From Rhodovulum strictum (lineage in GTDB: Bacteria > Pseudomonadota > Alphaproteobacteria > Rhodobacterales > Rhodobacteraceae), in contig NZ_WJPO01000030.1 of the NCBI RefSeq assembly GCF_009649175.1, forward strand, positions 1 to 48,252: a stretch of 48,252 nt of DNA, in the 5' to 3' direction. Position numbers and translations under genes: made by a program. The notes below the pieces were generated by a model that was not told the DNA's origin, ran no database searches, and saw only the letters and a program-made list of their open reading frames with translations. Position 1 is the first letter of the stretch; each line of letters opens with the position of its first letter. Shown one piece after another: positions 9,521 through 17,827 of this stretch.

Positions 9521-10265
9521 AAGGATCCTCGTAGGGGTCGAAATAGTCCGGTTCGGCGCCACGGCGCAGCCGGAAGCGGCGGTTGTCCAGATAGATCTGG
9601 CGGCTCTGCGCGTAGCTGTCCGCGCTTTCATATAGGAGCGGATCGACAAGATTCGAGCGGTCGAAGCGTCTGCCCAGTTGCGACAGGATGCCGGTTCCCA
9701 CCGCTGCCCGCAGCCGCTCTGCCCGAAGCAGAACCACGGTCGGGCTGAGCGCCACATCGACGACGGTCCCCACCGCATCCCGCCCGGTCGATGGCCCGAG
9801 GAGCGGCAGTTCCACATAATTGCCTTCGGCCACGCCCCAGACATGCAGCGTCTCGCCGAACCCGGTTTCAATCTGCGTCGCCCCCATCGGCGTCGCCGGA
9901 TCCAGAAGACCGCCAACCCCGATCGTCGTATTGATCAGGAAGCGCGTGGTGTTCTGCGCCGCATCGCCGGGGCGAAGCTGCAACAGGCTGTTCACGACCG
10001 CGGCAGGCAGCGACAGGTTCGAGGCGAAATTGCTGATGCCGGTGCGCACCGGCCCCGGTAACGTGTGGCCATAGGCCATGGAGGTGGGGCGGACCACAGA
10101 CCGATCAAGCGCGACATTGCCCCGATGCACGGCGCGGTTCTGCGCCTCGTAGGGGTCGGAAATGCCGCTGGGGATCGGCGCGGCACATCCGGCCAGAAGG
10201 ACCAGAGCGGCCGCGGGCAGCAACCGGCGGAACAGGGGCTTGGCGAAGGGGGACAAGGTCAGCAT
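9498..10265 (-). CDS. mlaA: MlaA/VacJ-family outer-membrane lipoprotein
   Basis: MlaA removes mislocalised phospholipids from the outer leaflet of the outer membrane. The 255-aa product begins with a lipoprotein signal with lipobox LLAGC (Cys27), then SDPYEAQNRAVHRGNVALD, NFASNLSLPAAVVNSLLQ, RFLINTTIGVGGLLDPAT, ETLHVWGVAEGNYVELPLLGPS and GRDAVGTVVD, all diagnostic. The C-terminus is acidic (DYFDPYEDPYDDP). I start at the ATG at 10265; the TTG two codons earlier is possible but no strong ribosome site separates them. It is divergent from ridA and overlaps mlaC. Confidence 0.92.
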   Translation of the reverse strand: MLTLSPFAKPLFRRLLPAAALVLLAGCAAPIPSGISDPYEAQNRAVHRGNVALDRSVVRPTSMAYGHTLPGPVRTGISNFASNLSLPAAVVNSLLQLRPGDAAQNTTRFLINTTIGVGGLLDPATPMGATQIETGFGETLHVWGVAEGNYVELPLLGPSTGRDAVGTVVDVALSPTVVLLRAERLRAAVGTGILSQLGRRFDRSNLVDPLLYESADSYAQSRQIYLDNRRFRLRRGAEPDYFDPYEDPYDDPSAQ

Positions 10266-10419
10266 CCGCAACAGATGAACGAATTTGGTTACCGAACCAT
10301 GCCACGCCGGCGATCACAAGGGCCAAGCCCGCGCAGGCATGTGTTCATTTTTCGGTTTCGCCCATCCGGGCACGGCTGTAGCGTCACCGCCCAGGAAACA
10401 GACGATCCGGAGACTGCGC

Positions 10420-10884
10420 ATGAGCGGAAAATTCGAAGCCCGGCTGGCCGAGCTTGGCGTCACCCTGCCCGAGGCCCCGGCGCCCGCGGCGAATTACGTT
10501 CCTTACGTGGTCTCGGGCGATCTGGTCTTCGTGTCGGGCCAGATCTCGATGGCGGATGGCGCCTTCATCACCGGCAAGCTGGGCGCCGACATGGATGTGG
10601 CGGCGGGGGCTGCGGCGGCGCGGACCTGTGCCATCGGCCTTCTGGCCCAGCTCAAGGCGGCCTGCGGCGGCGATCTCGACCGGCTGGTGCGGGTGGTCAA
10701 GCTGACCGGCTTCGTCAATTCCACCGCCGAATTCGGGGATCAGCCCAAGGTCATCAACGGCGCCTCGGATTTCCTGGTCGAGGCGCTGGGCGAGGCCGGG
10801 CGCCATTCCCGTTCGGCGGTCAGCGCGGCGTCCCTGCCCTTCGGCGTCGCGGTCGAGATCGAGGGGATCTTCCAGATCCGATGA
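10420..10884 (+). CDS. RidA-family (YjgF/YER057c/UK114) protein
   Basis: RidA proteins are small trimeric enzymes that hydrolyse reactive 2-aminoacrylate-type enamines. The 154-aa product belongs to the longer subgroup: YVVSGDLVFVSGQISMADG, GKLGADMDV, AAARTCAIGLLAQL, RVVKLTGFVNSTAEF and HSRSAVSAASLPFGVAVEIEGIFQI, which contains the usual conserved Arg near the end. The ATG at 10420 has CCGGAGA upstream. The last codons overlap the start of the GDPD gene by ATGA, so the two genes are coupled, a common arrangement in this family of bacteria. Confidence 0.9.
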   Translation: MSGKFEARLAELGVTLPEAPAPAANYVPYVVSGDLVFVSGQISMADGAFITGKLGADMDVAAGAAAARTCAIGLLAQLKAACGGDLDRLVRVVKLTGFVNSTAEFGDQPKVINGASDFLVEALGEAGRHSRSAVSAASLPFGVAVEIEGIFQIR

Positions 10885-11651
10885 CCGGGTTGCCGCGCGC
10901 GTTCCTGGACACGCCCATTGCCCATCGTGCGTTCCACGACCGCGCCGCGGGCCGGCCCGAAAACTCGATGGAGGCCGTGCGCGCCGCACTGGCGGCGGGC
11001 TATGGCATCGAGATCGACATCCAGCCCTCCTCGGACGGCGCGGCGATGGTGTTCCATGACTATGACCTCAAGCGGCTGACCGGCGGCACCGGCCCGATCT
11101 GCCAGCGCAGCCGGGCCGAGCTGCGCGACTTCCCGCTGCTGGGCGGCGCCAGCGCGATCCCCACGCTGGACGAGGCGCTGGATGAGGTTGCAGGCCGGGT
11201 GCCCGTGCTGATCGAGATCAAGGATCAGGATGGCGCCATGGGCCGCGAGGTGGGCGCGCTGGAACGCGCCGTGGCGCGCGCGCTGGCGGGCTATGACGGG
11301 CCGGTGGCGGTGATGTCCTTCAACCCCCATTCGGTCGCCGCGCTGGCCGAGGCCGCGCCCGACATTCCCCGCGGAATCACCACCTGCGCCTATGCGCGGC
11401 CGAACTGGCCCGGCCTGCCCGCCCCGGTCCGCGGGTTGCTGCGCGGAATTCCCGATTATGACCGGGTCGGCGCCTGCTTCATCTCGCATCGCTGGTCGGA
11501 TCTGGCCCGGCCGCGCGTGGCCGAATTGCGCGATCATGGCGCGACGATCCTGTGCTGGACGATCCGCAGCCCAAGGGACGAGGCCATCGCGCGGGCGATC
11601 GCGCAGAACGTCACCTTCGAAGGCTATGCCGCGCCCCACCCCGCCGCTTGA
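10881..11651 (+). CDS. glycerophosphodiester phosphodiesterase family protein
   Basis: This 256-aa soluble protein cleaves glycerophosphodiesters to glycerol-3-phosphate and an alcohol. Visible are the catalytic IAHRAFHDRAAGRPENSMEA (usual form AHRG...PENT), EIDIQPSSDGAAMVFHDYDLKRLTG with metal-binding Glu/Asp and the second catalytic His, LIEIKDQ, and a C-terminal barrel strand ATILCWTIRS. There is no signal peptide, so it is cytoplasmic. The start ATG overlaps the ridA stop by four bases (ATGA). Confidence 0.9.
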   Translation: MTGLPRAFLDTPIAHRAFHDRAAGRPENSMEAVRAALAAGYGIEIDIQPSSDGAAMVFHDYDLKRLTGGTGPICQRSRAELRDFPLLGGASAIPTLDEALDEVAGRVPVLIEIKDQDGAMGREVGALERAVARALAGYDGPVAVMSFNPHSVAALAEAAPDIPRGITTCAYARPNWPGLPAPVRGLLRGIPDYDRVGACFISHRWSDLARPRVAELRDHGATILCWTIRSPRDEAIARAIAQNVTFEGYAAPHPAA

Positions 11652-11698
11652 CCAGCGCCCGGCCCGGCCCATCTGATCGGTCGGACAGGAGGGCGCGC

Positions 11699-12913
11699 AT
11701 GGCCGAAGGGCAGCTTGACAGCGTGACGGCCGGGGCGGACCGGATCGAGGTCGAGATCCTGACCTCGCTTTCGCAGATATCGGCCGCCGAATGGGATGCC
11801 TGCGCCTGCCCCGAAACCGCGGATGGCGGCCGCCCCGAGGATCCGTTCACCACGCACCGCTTCCTGATGGCGCTGGAAGACAGCGGCTCGGTCGGCCCGG
11901 GCACCGGCTGGCATCCGCAATATCTGGTAGCCCGGCAGCGCGGCGCAACCATCGGGGTCGCACCGCTTTACGCCAAGACCCATAGCCAGGGCGAATACAT
12001 TTTCGACCACAACTGGGGCCATGCCTATGAGCGCGCGGGCGGGCGCTATTATCCCAAGCTTCAGATCGCGGTCCCGTTCACGCCCGCGACCGGGCGGCGC
12101 TTTCTGGCAAGGCCCGGGGCCGAGGTGACCGGCATCGCGGCGCTGGTTCAGGGCGCGGTCGAGATCGCCGCGCGCAACCGGCTGTCCTCGGTCCATGTCA
12201 CCTTCTGCACCGAGGCCGAGGCGAAGGCCGGGGCCGATATGGGCCTGATGCACCGCGTCACCCAGCAATTCCATTGGGAAAACCGCGGTTACGTCGATTT
12301 CGACGCCTTCCTTGCCGATCTGTCCTCACGCAAGCGCAAGGCCATCCGCAAGGAACGCGCCGCGGCGCAGGGCTTTGGCGGGGTCATCCGCCACCATACG
12401 GGCGACATGCTGCGGCCCGCGCATTGGGATGCCTTCTGGCGGTTCTATCAGGATACCGGCGCGCGCAAATGGGGCACCCCCTACCTGACGCGCGCCTTCT
12501 TCGACCGCGCCCAGGAAACGCTGCGCGAGGACATGCTGCTGGTGCTGGCCGAACGCGACGGCCGACCAGTGGCGGGGGCGCTGAACTTCATCGGCCGCAA
12601 CCGCCTTTACGGCCGCTACTGGGGCTGCATCGAGGATCACCCCTGCCTGCATTTCGAGCTGTGCTATTACCAGGCCATCGACCACGCCATTTCCCATGGC
12701 CTTGCCACCGTCGAGGCGGGCGCGCAGGGGGCGCACAAGCTGGCGCGGGGGTATCTGCCGGTAGCGACCCATTCCTTGCACTGGATCGGGGATCCGGGGT
12801 TGCGGGGGGCGATTGCGAAATACCTGCGGGCCGAACGCGATGCCGTCGAGGAGGAGATCGAGGTGCTGACCGAGTATGGACCGTTTCGCAGGACCATGGC
12901 GGAGGAGACATGA
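11699..12913 (+). CDS. COG3146-type GNAT acyltransferase (DUF482)
   Basis: The 404-aa protein fits the DUF482/COG3146 family (peptidoglycan-type GNAT or FemAB-like): [52 protein letters not shown], a basic [12 protein letters not shown] and a C-terminal MEAGAQG-like [15 protein letters not shown]. The acyl acceptor is unknown. The ATG at 11699 has ACAGGAGG upstream. It overlaps the pterin dehydratase start (ATGA), so these two form a translational unit; a functional reason is not obvious. Confidence 0.85.
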   Translation: MAEGQLDSVTAGADRIEVEILTSLSQISAAEWDACACPETADGGRPEDPFTTHRFLMALEDSGSVGPGTGWHPQYLVARQRGATIGVAPLYAKTHSQGEYIFDHNWGHAYERAGGRYYPKLQIAVPFTPATGRRFLARPGAEVTGIAALVQGAVEIAARNRLSSVHVTFCTEAEAKAGADMGLMHRVTQQFHWENRGYVDFDAFLADLSSRKRKAIRKERAAAQGFGGVIRHHTGDMLRPAHWDAFWRFYQDTGARKWGTPYLTRAFFDRAQETLREDMLLVLAERDGRPVAGALNFIGRNRLYGRYWGCIEDHPCLHFELCYYQAIDHAISHGLATVEAGAQGAHKLARGYLPVATHSLHWIGDPGLRGAIAKYLRAERDAVEEEIEVLTEYGPFRRTMAEET

Positions 12914-13212
12914 CCGAGACACTGACCGGGGACGCACGCACGCAGGCTCTGGCGCCGCTGCTGGCGGCGGGATGGGCGCTGGCCGAAGGCTGGGACGCCA
13001 TCGAAAAGACCTATGAATTCAGGAATTTCATCGAGGCGTTCGGGTTCATGGCGCGGGTCGCGCTCTGGGCCGAGAAGCTGGATCACCATCCCGAATGGCG
13101 CAATGTCTATTGCCGCGTCGAGGTGGTGCTGACGACCCATGACGCGGGCGGGCTGAGCGCGCGCGATGTGGAACTGGCCCGCCGGATGGACGCGCTGGCC
13201 GCAACGCCCTGA
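12910..13212 (+). CDS. phhB: 4a-hydroxytetrahydrobiopterin dehydratase (PCD/DCoH)
   Basis: The enzyme dehydrates the carbinolamine formed from tetrahydropterin during aromatic hydroxylation. The 100-aa product has the family core: [22 protein letters not shown] and the catalytic motif [26 protein letters not shown] with His59, His60 and the later His. The length is typical. It is coupled to the upstream acyltransferase by an ATGA overlap. No phenylalanine hydroxylase gene lies nearby. A tryptophanase-family gene follows after 154 bp. Confidence 0.93.
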   Translation: MTETLTGDARTQALAPLLAAGWALAEGWDAIEKTYEFRNFIEAFGFMARVALWAEKLDHHPEWRNVYCRVEVVLTTHDAGGLSARDVELARRMDALAATP

Positions 13213-13366
13213 CCGCCCGAACCGGCCTGCCCGAGTCGTACTGATCCCAGACAAGGGTCAGGAATCCGCCCAGATGCCAGTTTGACGCAGTGCCAAGAGG
13301 CCCCCGGGACGCGACAAGTCTGCGGGTCACTCAAGCGATGCAAATCCGGCAAGGGAGGAATCCGCC

Positions 13367-14815
13367 ATGCCCAACGTCCGTTTCTTCAGCGGCGAGACCG
13401 TGCCTCTCGAGATGCACAAGGTCCGCGTCGTCCAGAAGCTGAACCTGCCGCCGATCGAGGCGCGCCTGGCCGCCGCCACCGAGGCCGGCAACAACACGTT
13501 CCTGTTGCAGAACAAGGACGTGTTCATGGACATGCTGACCGATAGCGGCGTGAACGCGATGAGCGATCAGCAGGTTGCCGCGATGATGGTGGCCGATGAC
13601 AGCTATGCGGGCTCGGCCACCTACACCCGGCTCGAGGCCAAGCTGCGCGATCTGTTCGGCATGCACTGGATCCTGCCCACCCACCAGGGCCGCGCCTGCG
13701 AGAACATCCTGGCGCAGGTGCTGGTCACGCCGGGCTCGATCGTGCCGATGAACTATCACTTCACCACCACCAAGGCGCATATCGTGCTGAACGGCGGTTC
13801 GGTCGAGGAAATCATCTGCGAAAAGGGCTTGCAGGTGACATCCTCGGAACCCTTCAAGGGCGACATGGATGTGGCCGCGCTGGAACGGCTGGTGGCAGAG
13901 CATGGCGCGGAAAAGATCGCCTTTGTCCGGATCGAGGCAGGCACCAACCTGATCGGCGGCCAGCCGGTCTCGCTGGCGAACATGGCCGAAGTGCGCGCGG
14001 TCTGCGACCGGCACGGGCTGACGCTGGTCTATGACGCCAGCCTGATGGCCGACAACCTCTACTTCCTCAAGCAGCGCGAGGACGCCTGCAAGGATCTGTC
14101 GATCCGCGAGATCACCCGCAGGATCGCCGATCTGTGCGACATCATCTATTTCTCGGCACGCAAGCTGGGCTGTGCCCGGGGCGGCGCGATCTGCATCCGC
14201 GACGAACAGATGTACCAGAAGATGCGCGGGCTGGTGCCGCTTTACGAAGGCTTCCTGACCTATGGCGGCATGTCGGTGCGCGAGATCGAGGCGCTGACCG
14301 TGGGCCTGGAAGAGACCATGGACGAGGACATGATCTCGCAGGGGCCGATCTTCATCGAATATATGGTCAACGAACTGGACCGCCGCGGCATCCCGGTCAT
14401 CACGCCCGCGGGCGGGCTGGGCTGCCATATCGACGTCATGCGCTTCCTCGACCATGTGCCGCAGGCGCAATATTCCGCGGGCGCGCTGGCCTCGGCGCTT
14501 TACATCGTGTCGGGCATCCGCGGGATGGAACGCGGCACGCTGTCGGAACAGCGCAACCCCGACGGCACCGAGCCGCTGGCCAATATGGAACTGGTGCGTC
14601 TGGCGCTGCCGCGGCGGGTGTTCACGCTGTCCCAGGTGAAATACGCCATCGACCGGATCGACTGGCTTTACCAGAACCGCGCACTGGTCGGCGGGCTGAA
14701 ATTCGTCGAGGAACCCGAGATCCTGCGCTTCTTCTACGGGCGTCTGGCGCCGGTGTCGGATTGGCAGGAAAAGCTGGTGGCGAAGTTCAAGGCCGATTTC
14801 GGCGACAGCCTCTGA
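13367..14815 (+). CDS. tryptophanase-family beta-eliminating lyase
   Basis: A PLP enzyme of the tryptophanase/tyrosine phenol-lyase family, 482 aa. Visible are THQGRACENILAQVL, NYHFTTTKAHI, FVRIEAGTNLIGGQP, VYDASLMADNLYFL with the PLP-contact Asp, and FSARKLGCARGGA, in which Lys266 is the Schiff-base Lys. The family members I know read SAKKD or SGKKD at this place, so the SARKLG variant is a divergent form and the substrate (tryptophan, tyrosine or another beta-substituted amino acid) is uncertain. AGGGAGGAA stands upstream of the ATG. It is a single-gene unit with its own hairpin at the end. Confidence 0.87.
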   Translation: MPNVRFFSGETVPLEMHKVRVVQKLNLPPIEARLAAATEAGNNTFLLQNKDVFMDMLTDSGVNAMSDQQVAAMMVADDSYAGSATYTRLEAKLRDLFGMHWILPTHQGRACENILAQVLVTPGSIVPMNYHFTTTKAHIVLNGGSVEEIICEKGLQVTSSEPFKGDMDVAALERLVAEHGAEKIAFVRIEAGTNLIGGQPVSLANMAEVRAVCDRHGLTLVYDASLMADNLYFLKQREDACKDLSIREITRRIADLCDIIYFSARKLGCARGGAICIRDEQMYQKMRGLVPLYEGFLTYGGMSVREIEALTVGLEETMDEDMISQGPIFIEYMVNELDRRGIPVITPAGGLGCHIDVMRFLDHVPQAQYSAGALASALYIVSGIRGMERGTLSEQRNPDGTEPLANMELVRLALPRRVFTLSQVKYAIDRIDWLYQNRALVGGLKFVEEPEILRFFYGRLAPVSDWQEKLVAKFKADFGDSL

Positions 14816-14825
14816 GAGACCCATG

Positions 14826-14854
14826 CCCGCCGGGGGGCTCCCCCTCCCGGCGGG
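14826..14854 (+). terminator. GC-rich hairpin after the tryptophanase gene
   Basis: CCCGCCGG (14826-14833) pairs with CCGGCGGG (14847-14854), and further G-C pairs extend into the loop. It starts 11 bp after the stop codon. No T-run follows, so termination may need another factor. Confidence 0.5.
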
Positions 14855-14985
14855 AAACCGTGGCCGCAGGGGCTGTCATCCCGGCCTCGCCGCAGACAAG
14901 GACGAAGGCCGGGGTGAAGACAGCGGGTGCATTCAGCGCGACAGTCTCGGGCAGGTCCGGGCACAGACGCAGCCGGTGCAGCGGG

Positions 14986-15023
14986 TTGACACGTTCAATC
15001 TAAAGATTGCAATATTCTAATAT
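14986..15023 (+). promoter_or_regulatory. candidate sox promoter/operator before soxV
   Basis: A TTGACA box (14986-14991) is followed by the perfect palindrome CAATCTAAAGATTG (14996-15009) and, next to it, ATATTCTAATAT (15012-15023). The block is strikingly AT-rich in a GC-rich region and sits 41-79 bp before soxV. In Paracoccus pantotrophus the repressor SoxR binds just before soxV and before soxX; the same assignment here is inference. Confidence 0.55.
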
Positions 15024-15064
15024 ATGCCGCCGGAACCGGCATCGCGTCGCTTTGGGAGGAGCCG

Positions 15065-15802
15065 ATGCTGGAGATCAGCTATACCGGCGCTGCGCTTGCG
15101 GGTGTCCTGTCCTTTCTGTCGCCCTGCATCCTGCCCATGGTGCCCTTCTACCTGTCCTACATGGCCGGGCTATCGGTCAAGGAACTGCGCGCGGGCGATA
15201 CGATCGCGCCGGGTGCGCGCAACCGGCTGGTGCTTCAGGCTGTGCTGTTCGCGCTGGGCGTGACGACGATCTTTGTCCTGCTTGGTCTGGGGGCGACGGC
15301 GCTTGGGCGCGCGTTCCTGCAATGGCGCGAGCCGCTGTCCTGGGTGGCAGGCGGCGTGCTGGTCCTGTTCGGGCTGCATTTTCTTGGCGTCCTTCGCATC
15401 GGGCTTTTCTACCGAGAGGCGCGGGTACAGTCCGAGGCAAAGCCGACCACCATCCTCGGGGCCTATGTCATGGGCCTTGCCTTCGGGTTCGGCTGGACAC
15501 CCTGCGTCGGCCCGGCCCTGGCCGCGATCCTGATGGTGGCAAGCGGGATGGGCGATCTGTGGCGCGGGGGAACGCTGCTTCTGGTCTATGGCCTTGCCAT
15601 GACGCTGCCATTCGTCGTCGCGGCACTGTTCGCCGGGCCGTTCCTTGGCTGGGTCTCGCGCCATCGCGCGATGATGGGCCATGTGGAAAAGGCGATGGGC
15701 GCCATGCTGATCCTCTTTGGCGTGCTGATCGCCACCAATTCCGTCAACCTGATCGCCGACTGGATGATCCGCAACTTCGACTGGACCGCAACGCTTCAGT
15801 GA
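15065..15802 (+). CDS. soxV: SoxV, CcdA/DsbD-type thiol-disulfide membrane transporter
   Basis: SoxV carries reducing equivalents from cytoplasmic thioredoxin across the inner membrane to SoxW for maintenance of the Sox proteins. The 245-aa product has six predicted membrane helices and the two conserved cysteines of the CcdA fold, in FLSPCILPMVPFYLSYMAG (Cys21) and FGWTPCVGPALAAIL. The ATG at 15065 has GGGAGGA upstream. It is the first gene of the cluster, in front of soxW after a 20-bp gap; soxR and soxS, which normally precede it, are absent from the window. Confidence 0.93.
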   Translation: MLEISYTGAALAGVLSFLSPCILPMVPFYLSYMAGLSVKELRAGDTIAPGARNRLVLQAVLFALGVTTIFVLLGLGATALGRAFLQWREPLSWVAGGVLVLFGLHFLGVLRIGLFYREARVQSEAKPTTILGAYVMGLAFGFGWTPCVGPALAAILMVASGMGDLWRGGTLLLVYGLAMTLPFVVAALFAGPFLGWVSRHRAMMGHVEKAMGAMLILFGVLIATNSVNLIADWMIRNFDWTATLQ

Positions 15803-15822
15803 TTTCCACGGGAGGACCGACC

Positions 15823-16392
15823 ATGACTGCCATCCGCGCCCTTGCCACCGCCGCACTGGCGGTTGCTCTCTCGGTTTCGGCCTCGTTCGCGGTCGAGCTT
15901 GGCGATGACGGCCTGCACAAGCCCGGCTGGCTGCGCGAGACCTTCAAGGATCTGCGCGAGGATCTTGCCGAGGCAAATGCCGAAGGCAAGCGGCTGCTGA
16001 TCACGGTCGAGCAGCGCGGCTGCATCTATTGCACGCAGATGCACGAGCAGGTCTTTACCGACCCCGCGATCGAACAGCTCATCCGCGACCATTTCTTTGT
16101 CGTCCAGATGAACCTTTTCGGCGATGTCGAGGTGACGGATTTCGACGGCACGGCGCTGCCCGAGAAACAGATGGCGGTGCGCTGGGGCGTGTTGTTCACG
16201 CCGACGCTGATCTTCCTGCCCGAGGAGGTGCCCGAGGGCGAAACGGTCGCGAAAGCGTCGGTCGCGATGATGCCCGGCGCCTTTGGAAAGGGCACCACCG
16301 AGGCGCTTCTGACCTGGGTCCGCGACCATGGCTACGAGAGCGGCGAGCATTTCCAGAAGTTTCTTGCCGACCGAATGAGGGCGGCCAACTGA
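15823..16392 (+). CDS. soxW: SoxW, periplasmic thioredoxin
   Basis: SoxW accepts electrons from SoxV and reduces periplasmic Sox thiol groups. The 189-aa product has a signal peptide ending near ASFAVE (about residue 24), then a thioredoxin fold: KRLLITVEQRGCIYCTQMHEQVF with the active CIYC pair (Cys67, Cys70), and later WGVLFTPTLIFLPEE with the cis-Pro. GGGAGGA precedes the ATG at 15823. It follows soxV closely; the 116-bp gap after it holds the second AT-rich control region. Confidence 0.93.
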   Translation: MTAIRALATAALAVALSVSASFAVELGDDGLHKPGWLRETFKDLREDLAEANAEGKRLLITVEQRGCIYCTQMHEQVFTDPAIEQLIRDHFFVVQMNLFGDVEVTDFDGTALPEKQMAVRWGVLFTPTLIFLPEEVPEGETVAKASVAMMPGAFGKGTTEALLTWVRDHGYESGEHFQKFLADRMRAAN

Positions 16393-16423
16393 TTGAAAAA
16401 GAATAAAAAATATGAAACATAGA

Positions 16424-16448
16424 AATATTCACGAATGCTTATATTTGT
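16424..16448 (+). promoter_or_regulatory. candidate second Sox operator, soxW-soxX gap
   Basis: AATATTC (16424-16430) matches AATATTC at 15011-15017 before soxV. Here it overlaps the palindrome ATTCACGAAT (16427-16436) and is followed by another AT-rich run, TTATATTTGTG. The 116-bp gap between soxW and soxX is the place of the second SoxR site in Paracoccus; by position this is the equivalent. A clear -35/-10 pair is not visible. Confidence 0.45.
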
Positions 16449-16508
16449 GTTGCGTGCGGTGGTATGCTGACGCTATCCTGATTGCGGGAGAGATCAGGGA
16501 GGATTGCC

Positions 16509-16982
16509 ATGACGCGAAAGATTGCGCTGGCCGCAGTGGCTTCGCTTGCCGCCACATGGGCCCTTGCCGCCGAGGTGGCGCCGACGGAAGTCATGTTCGA
16601 GGGTGGCGCCGTCGCCGCCTCGCTGACCGGCGTGCCGGGCGACCCCGAAGCGGGCGCCAAGGTGATGACCACCGCCTCGCTTGGCAATTGCGTGGCCTGC
16701 CACCTCATCGAGGCGATGCCGGCGGTGCAGTTCCCCGGCACGATCGCACCGGCCCTTGACGGGGCGGCGGACCGCTGGACCGAGGCAGAGCTTCGCGGCC
16801 TTCTGGTCAACGCAAAGATGACCTTCGACGCCACCTTCATGCCGGCCTTCTACAAGACCGAGGGCTTCATCCGCCCCGGCGATGGCTATACCGGCAAGGC
16901 CCCGGAGAGTGACCTGCCGCCGATCCTGAGTGCGCAGCAGATCGAGAACATTGTTGCCTATCTTCTGACGCTCAGGGATTGA
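16509..16982 (+). CDS. soxX: SoxX, mono-haem c-type cytochrome subunit of SoxXA
   Basis: SoxX accepts electrons from SoxA when thiosulfate is joined to the SoxY cysteine. The 157-aa product has a signal peptide (cleavage after ALAA near 21), a haem motif CVACH (61-65) and the distal ligand Met111 in FMPAFYKTEGFIRP, a family signature. LPPILSAQQIENIVAYLLTL forms the last helix. GGGAGG stands upstream of the ATG at 16509. The order XYZAB follows in tight spacing. Confidence 0.96.
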   Translation: MTRKIALAAVASLAATWALAAEVAPTEVMFEGGAVAASLTGVPGDPEAGAKVMTTASLGNCVACHLIEAMPAVQFPGTIAPALDGAADRWTEAELRGLLVNAKMTFDATFMPAFYKTEGFIRPGDGYTGKAPESDLPPILSAQQIENIVAYLLTLRD

Positions 16983-17029
16983 CGTCACAGACTTCGCGCA
17001 ACCGGCGCAACCGACGAAAGGAGTTCGCC

Positions 17030-17446
17030 ATGAAACTTTCAAGACGAGACGCCCTCTGGGTCGGGTTCGGCAGCCTTGCGGCGCTGGTGCCGAGCCTGGC
17101 GCTGGCCCGGACGACCGACGAGATGATCGCCGAGTTTTCGGGCGGCTCTGCTGTGGGCGAAGGCGGGATCACGCTGACCGCGCCCGAGATCGCCGAGAAC
17201 GGCAACACCGTTCCCGTGTCGGTCGAGGCGCCCGGCGCGGTGGCGATCATGCTGCTGGCCGCAGGCAACCCCGAACCGGCGGTCGCCACCTTCACCTTCG
17301 GCCCGGCCGCGGGCCGGCAGATGGCCGCGACCCGGATCCGGCTTGCCTCGACGCAGGATGTCATCGCGCTCGCGAAGATGGCGGATGGCAGCATCGTGCG
17401 GGCGCAGGCCACGGTGAAAGTCACCATCGGCGGCTGCGGCGGCTGA
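17030..17446 (+). CDS. soxY: SoxY, sulfur-carrier subunit of SoxYZ
   Basis: SoxY carries the pathway intermediates covalently on the Cys of its flexible C-terminal arm. The 138-aa product ends in GGCGG with the carrier at Cys136. The N-terminus has the twin-arginine pattern SRRDALW followed by a hydrophobic core and ALA cleavage, as expected for export by Tat together with SoxZ. AAAGGAG precedes the ATG. SoxZ starts 22 bp later; both are needed as a heterodimer. Confidence 0.97.
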   Translation: MKLSRRDALWVGFGSLAALVPSLALARTTDEMIAEFSGGSAVGEGGITLTAPEIAENGNTVPVSVEAPGAVAIMLLAAGNPEPAVATFTFGPAAGRQMAATRIRLASTQDVIALAKMADGSIVRAQATVKVTIGGCGG

Positions 17447-17468
17447 CACAGGGATCAGGAGAAAAGAC

Positions 17469-17798
17469 ATGGCAGACGATGCAAAACCCCGCGTCCGCGT
17501 CCCGAAGACCGCATCCGCGGGCGAGATCGTGACGATCAAGAGCCTGATCAGCCACAAGATGGAATCGGGCCAGCGCAAGAACGCCGACGGCACGCTTATC
17601 CCGCGCTCGATCATCAACAGGTTCACCTGCGATCTGAACGGCGTGAACGTGATCGACATCGCGATCGACCCCGCGGTTTCGACGAACCCCTATTTCGAGT
17701 TCGACGCCAGGGTGGATGCCTCCGGCACGTTCACCTTCACCTGGTACGACGACGACGGGTCGGTCTACACCGATACCGCCGAGATAACGGTCGGCTGA
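17469..17798 (+). CDS. soxZ: SoxZ, partner subunit of SoxYZ
   Basis: SoxZ binds SoxY and presents its carrier arm to the Sox enzymes. The 109-aa product has no signal peptide of its own, as expected if it rides with the Tat-exported SoxY. Family features are PRVRVPKTASAGEIVTIKSL, the dimer loop KNADGTLIPRSIINRF and the immunoglobulin-like end FTWYDDDGSVYTDTAEITV. It lies between soxY (22 bp) and soxA (29 bp). Confidence 0.97.
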   Translation: MADDAKPRVRVPKTASAGEIVTIKSLISHKMESGQRKNADGTLIPRSIINRFTCDLNGVNVIDIAIDPAVSTNPYFEFDARVDASGTFTFTWYDDDGSVYTDTAEITVG

Positions 17799-17827
17799 GT
17801 GCCGCGGATCGACAAGGGAGGAAGATC

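Noticed and set aside
13331-14824. Nearly 500-aa minus-strand frame opposite the tryptophanase-family gene
   Set aside because: It is a His/Gln/Arg-rich shadow typical of high-GC antisense frames; the plus-strand protein has clear family motifs.
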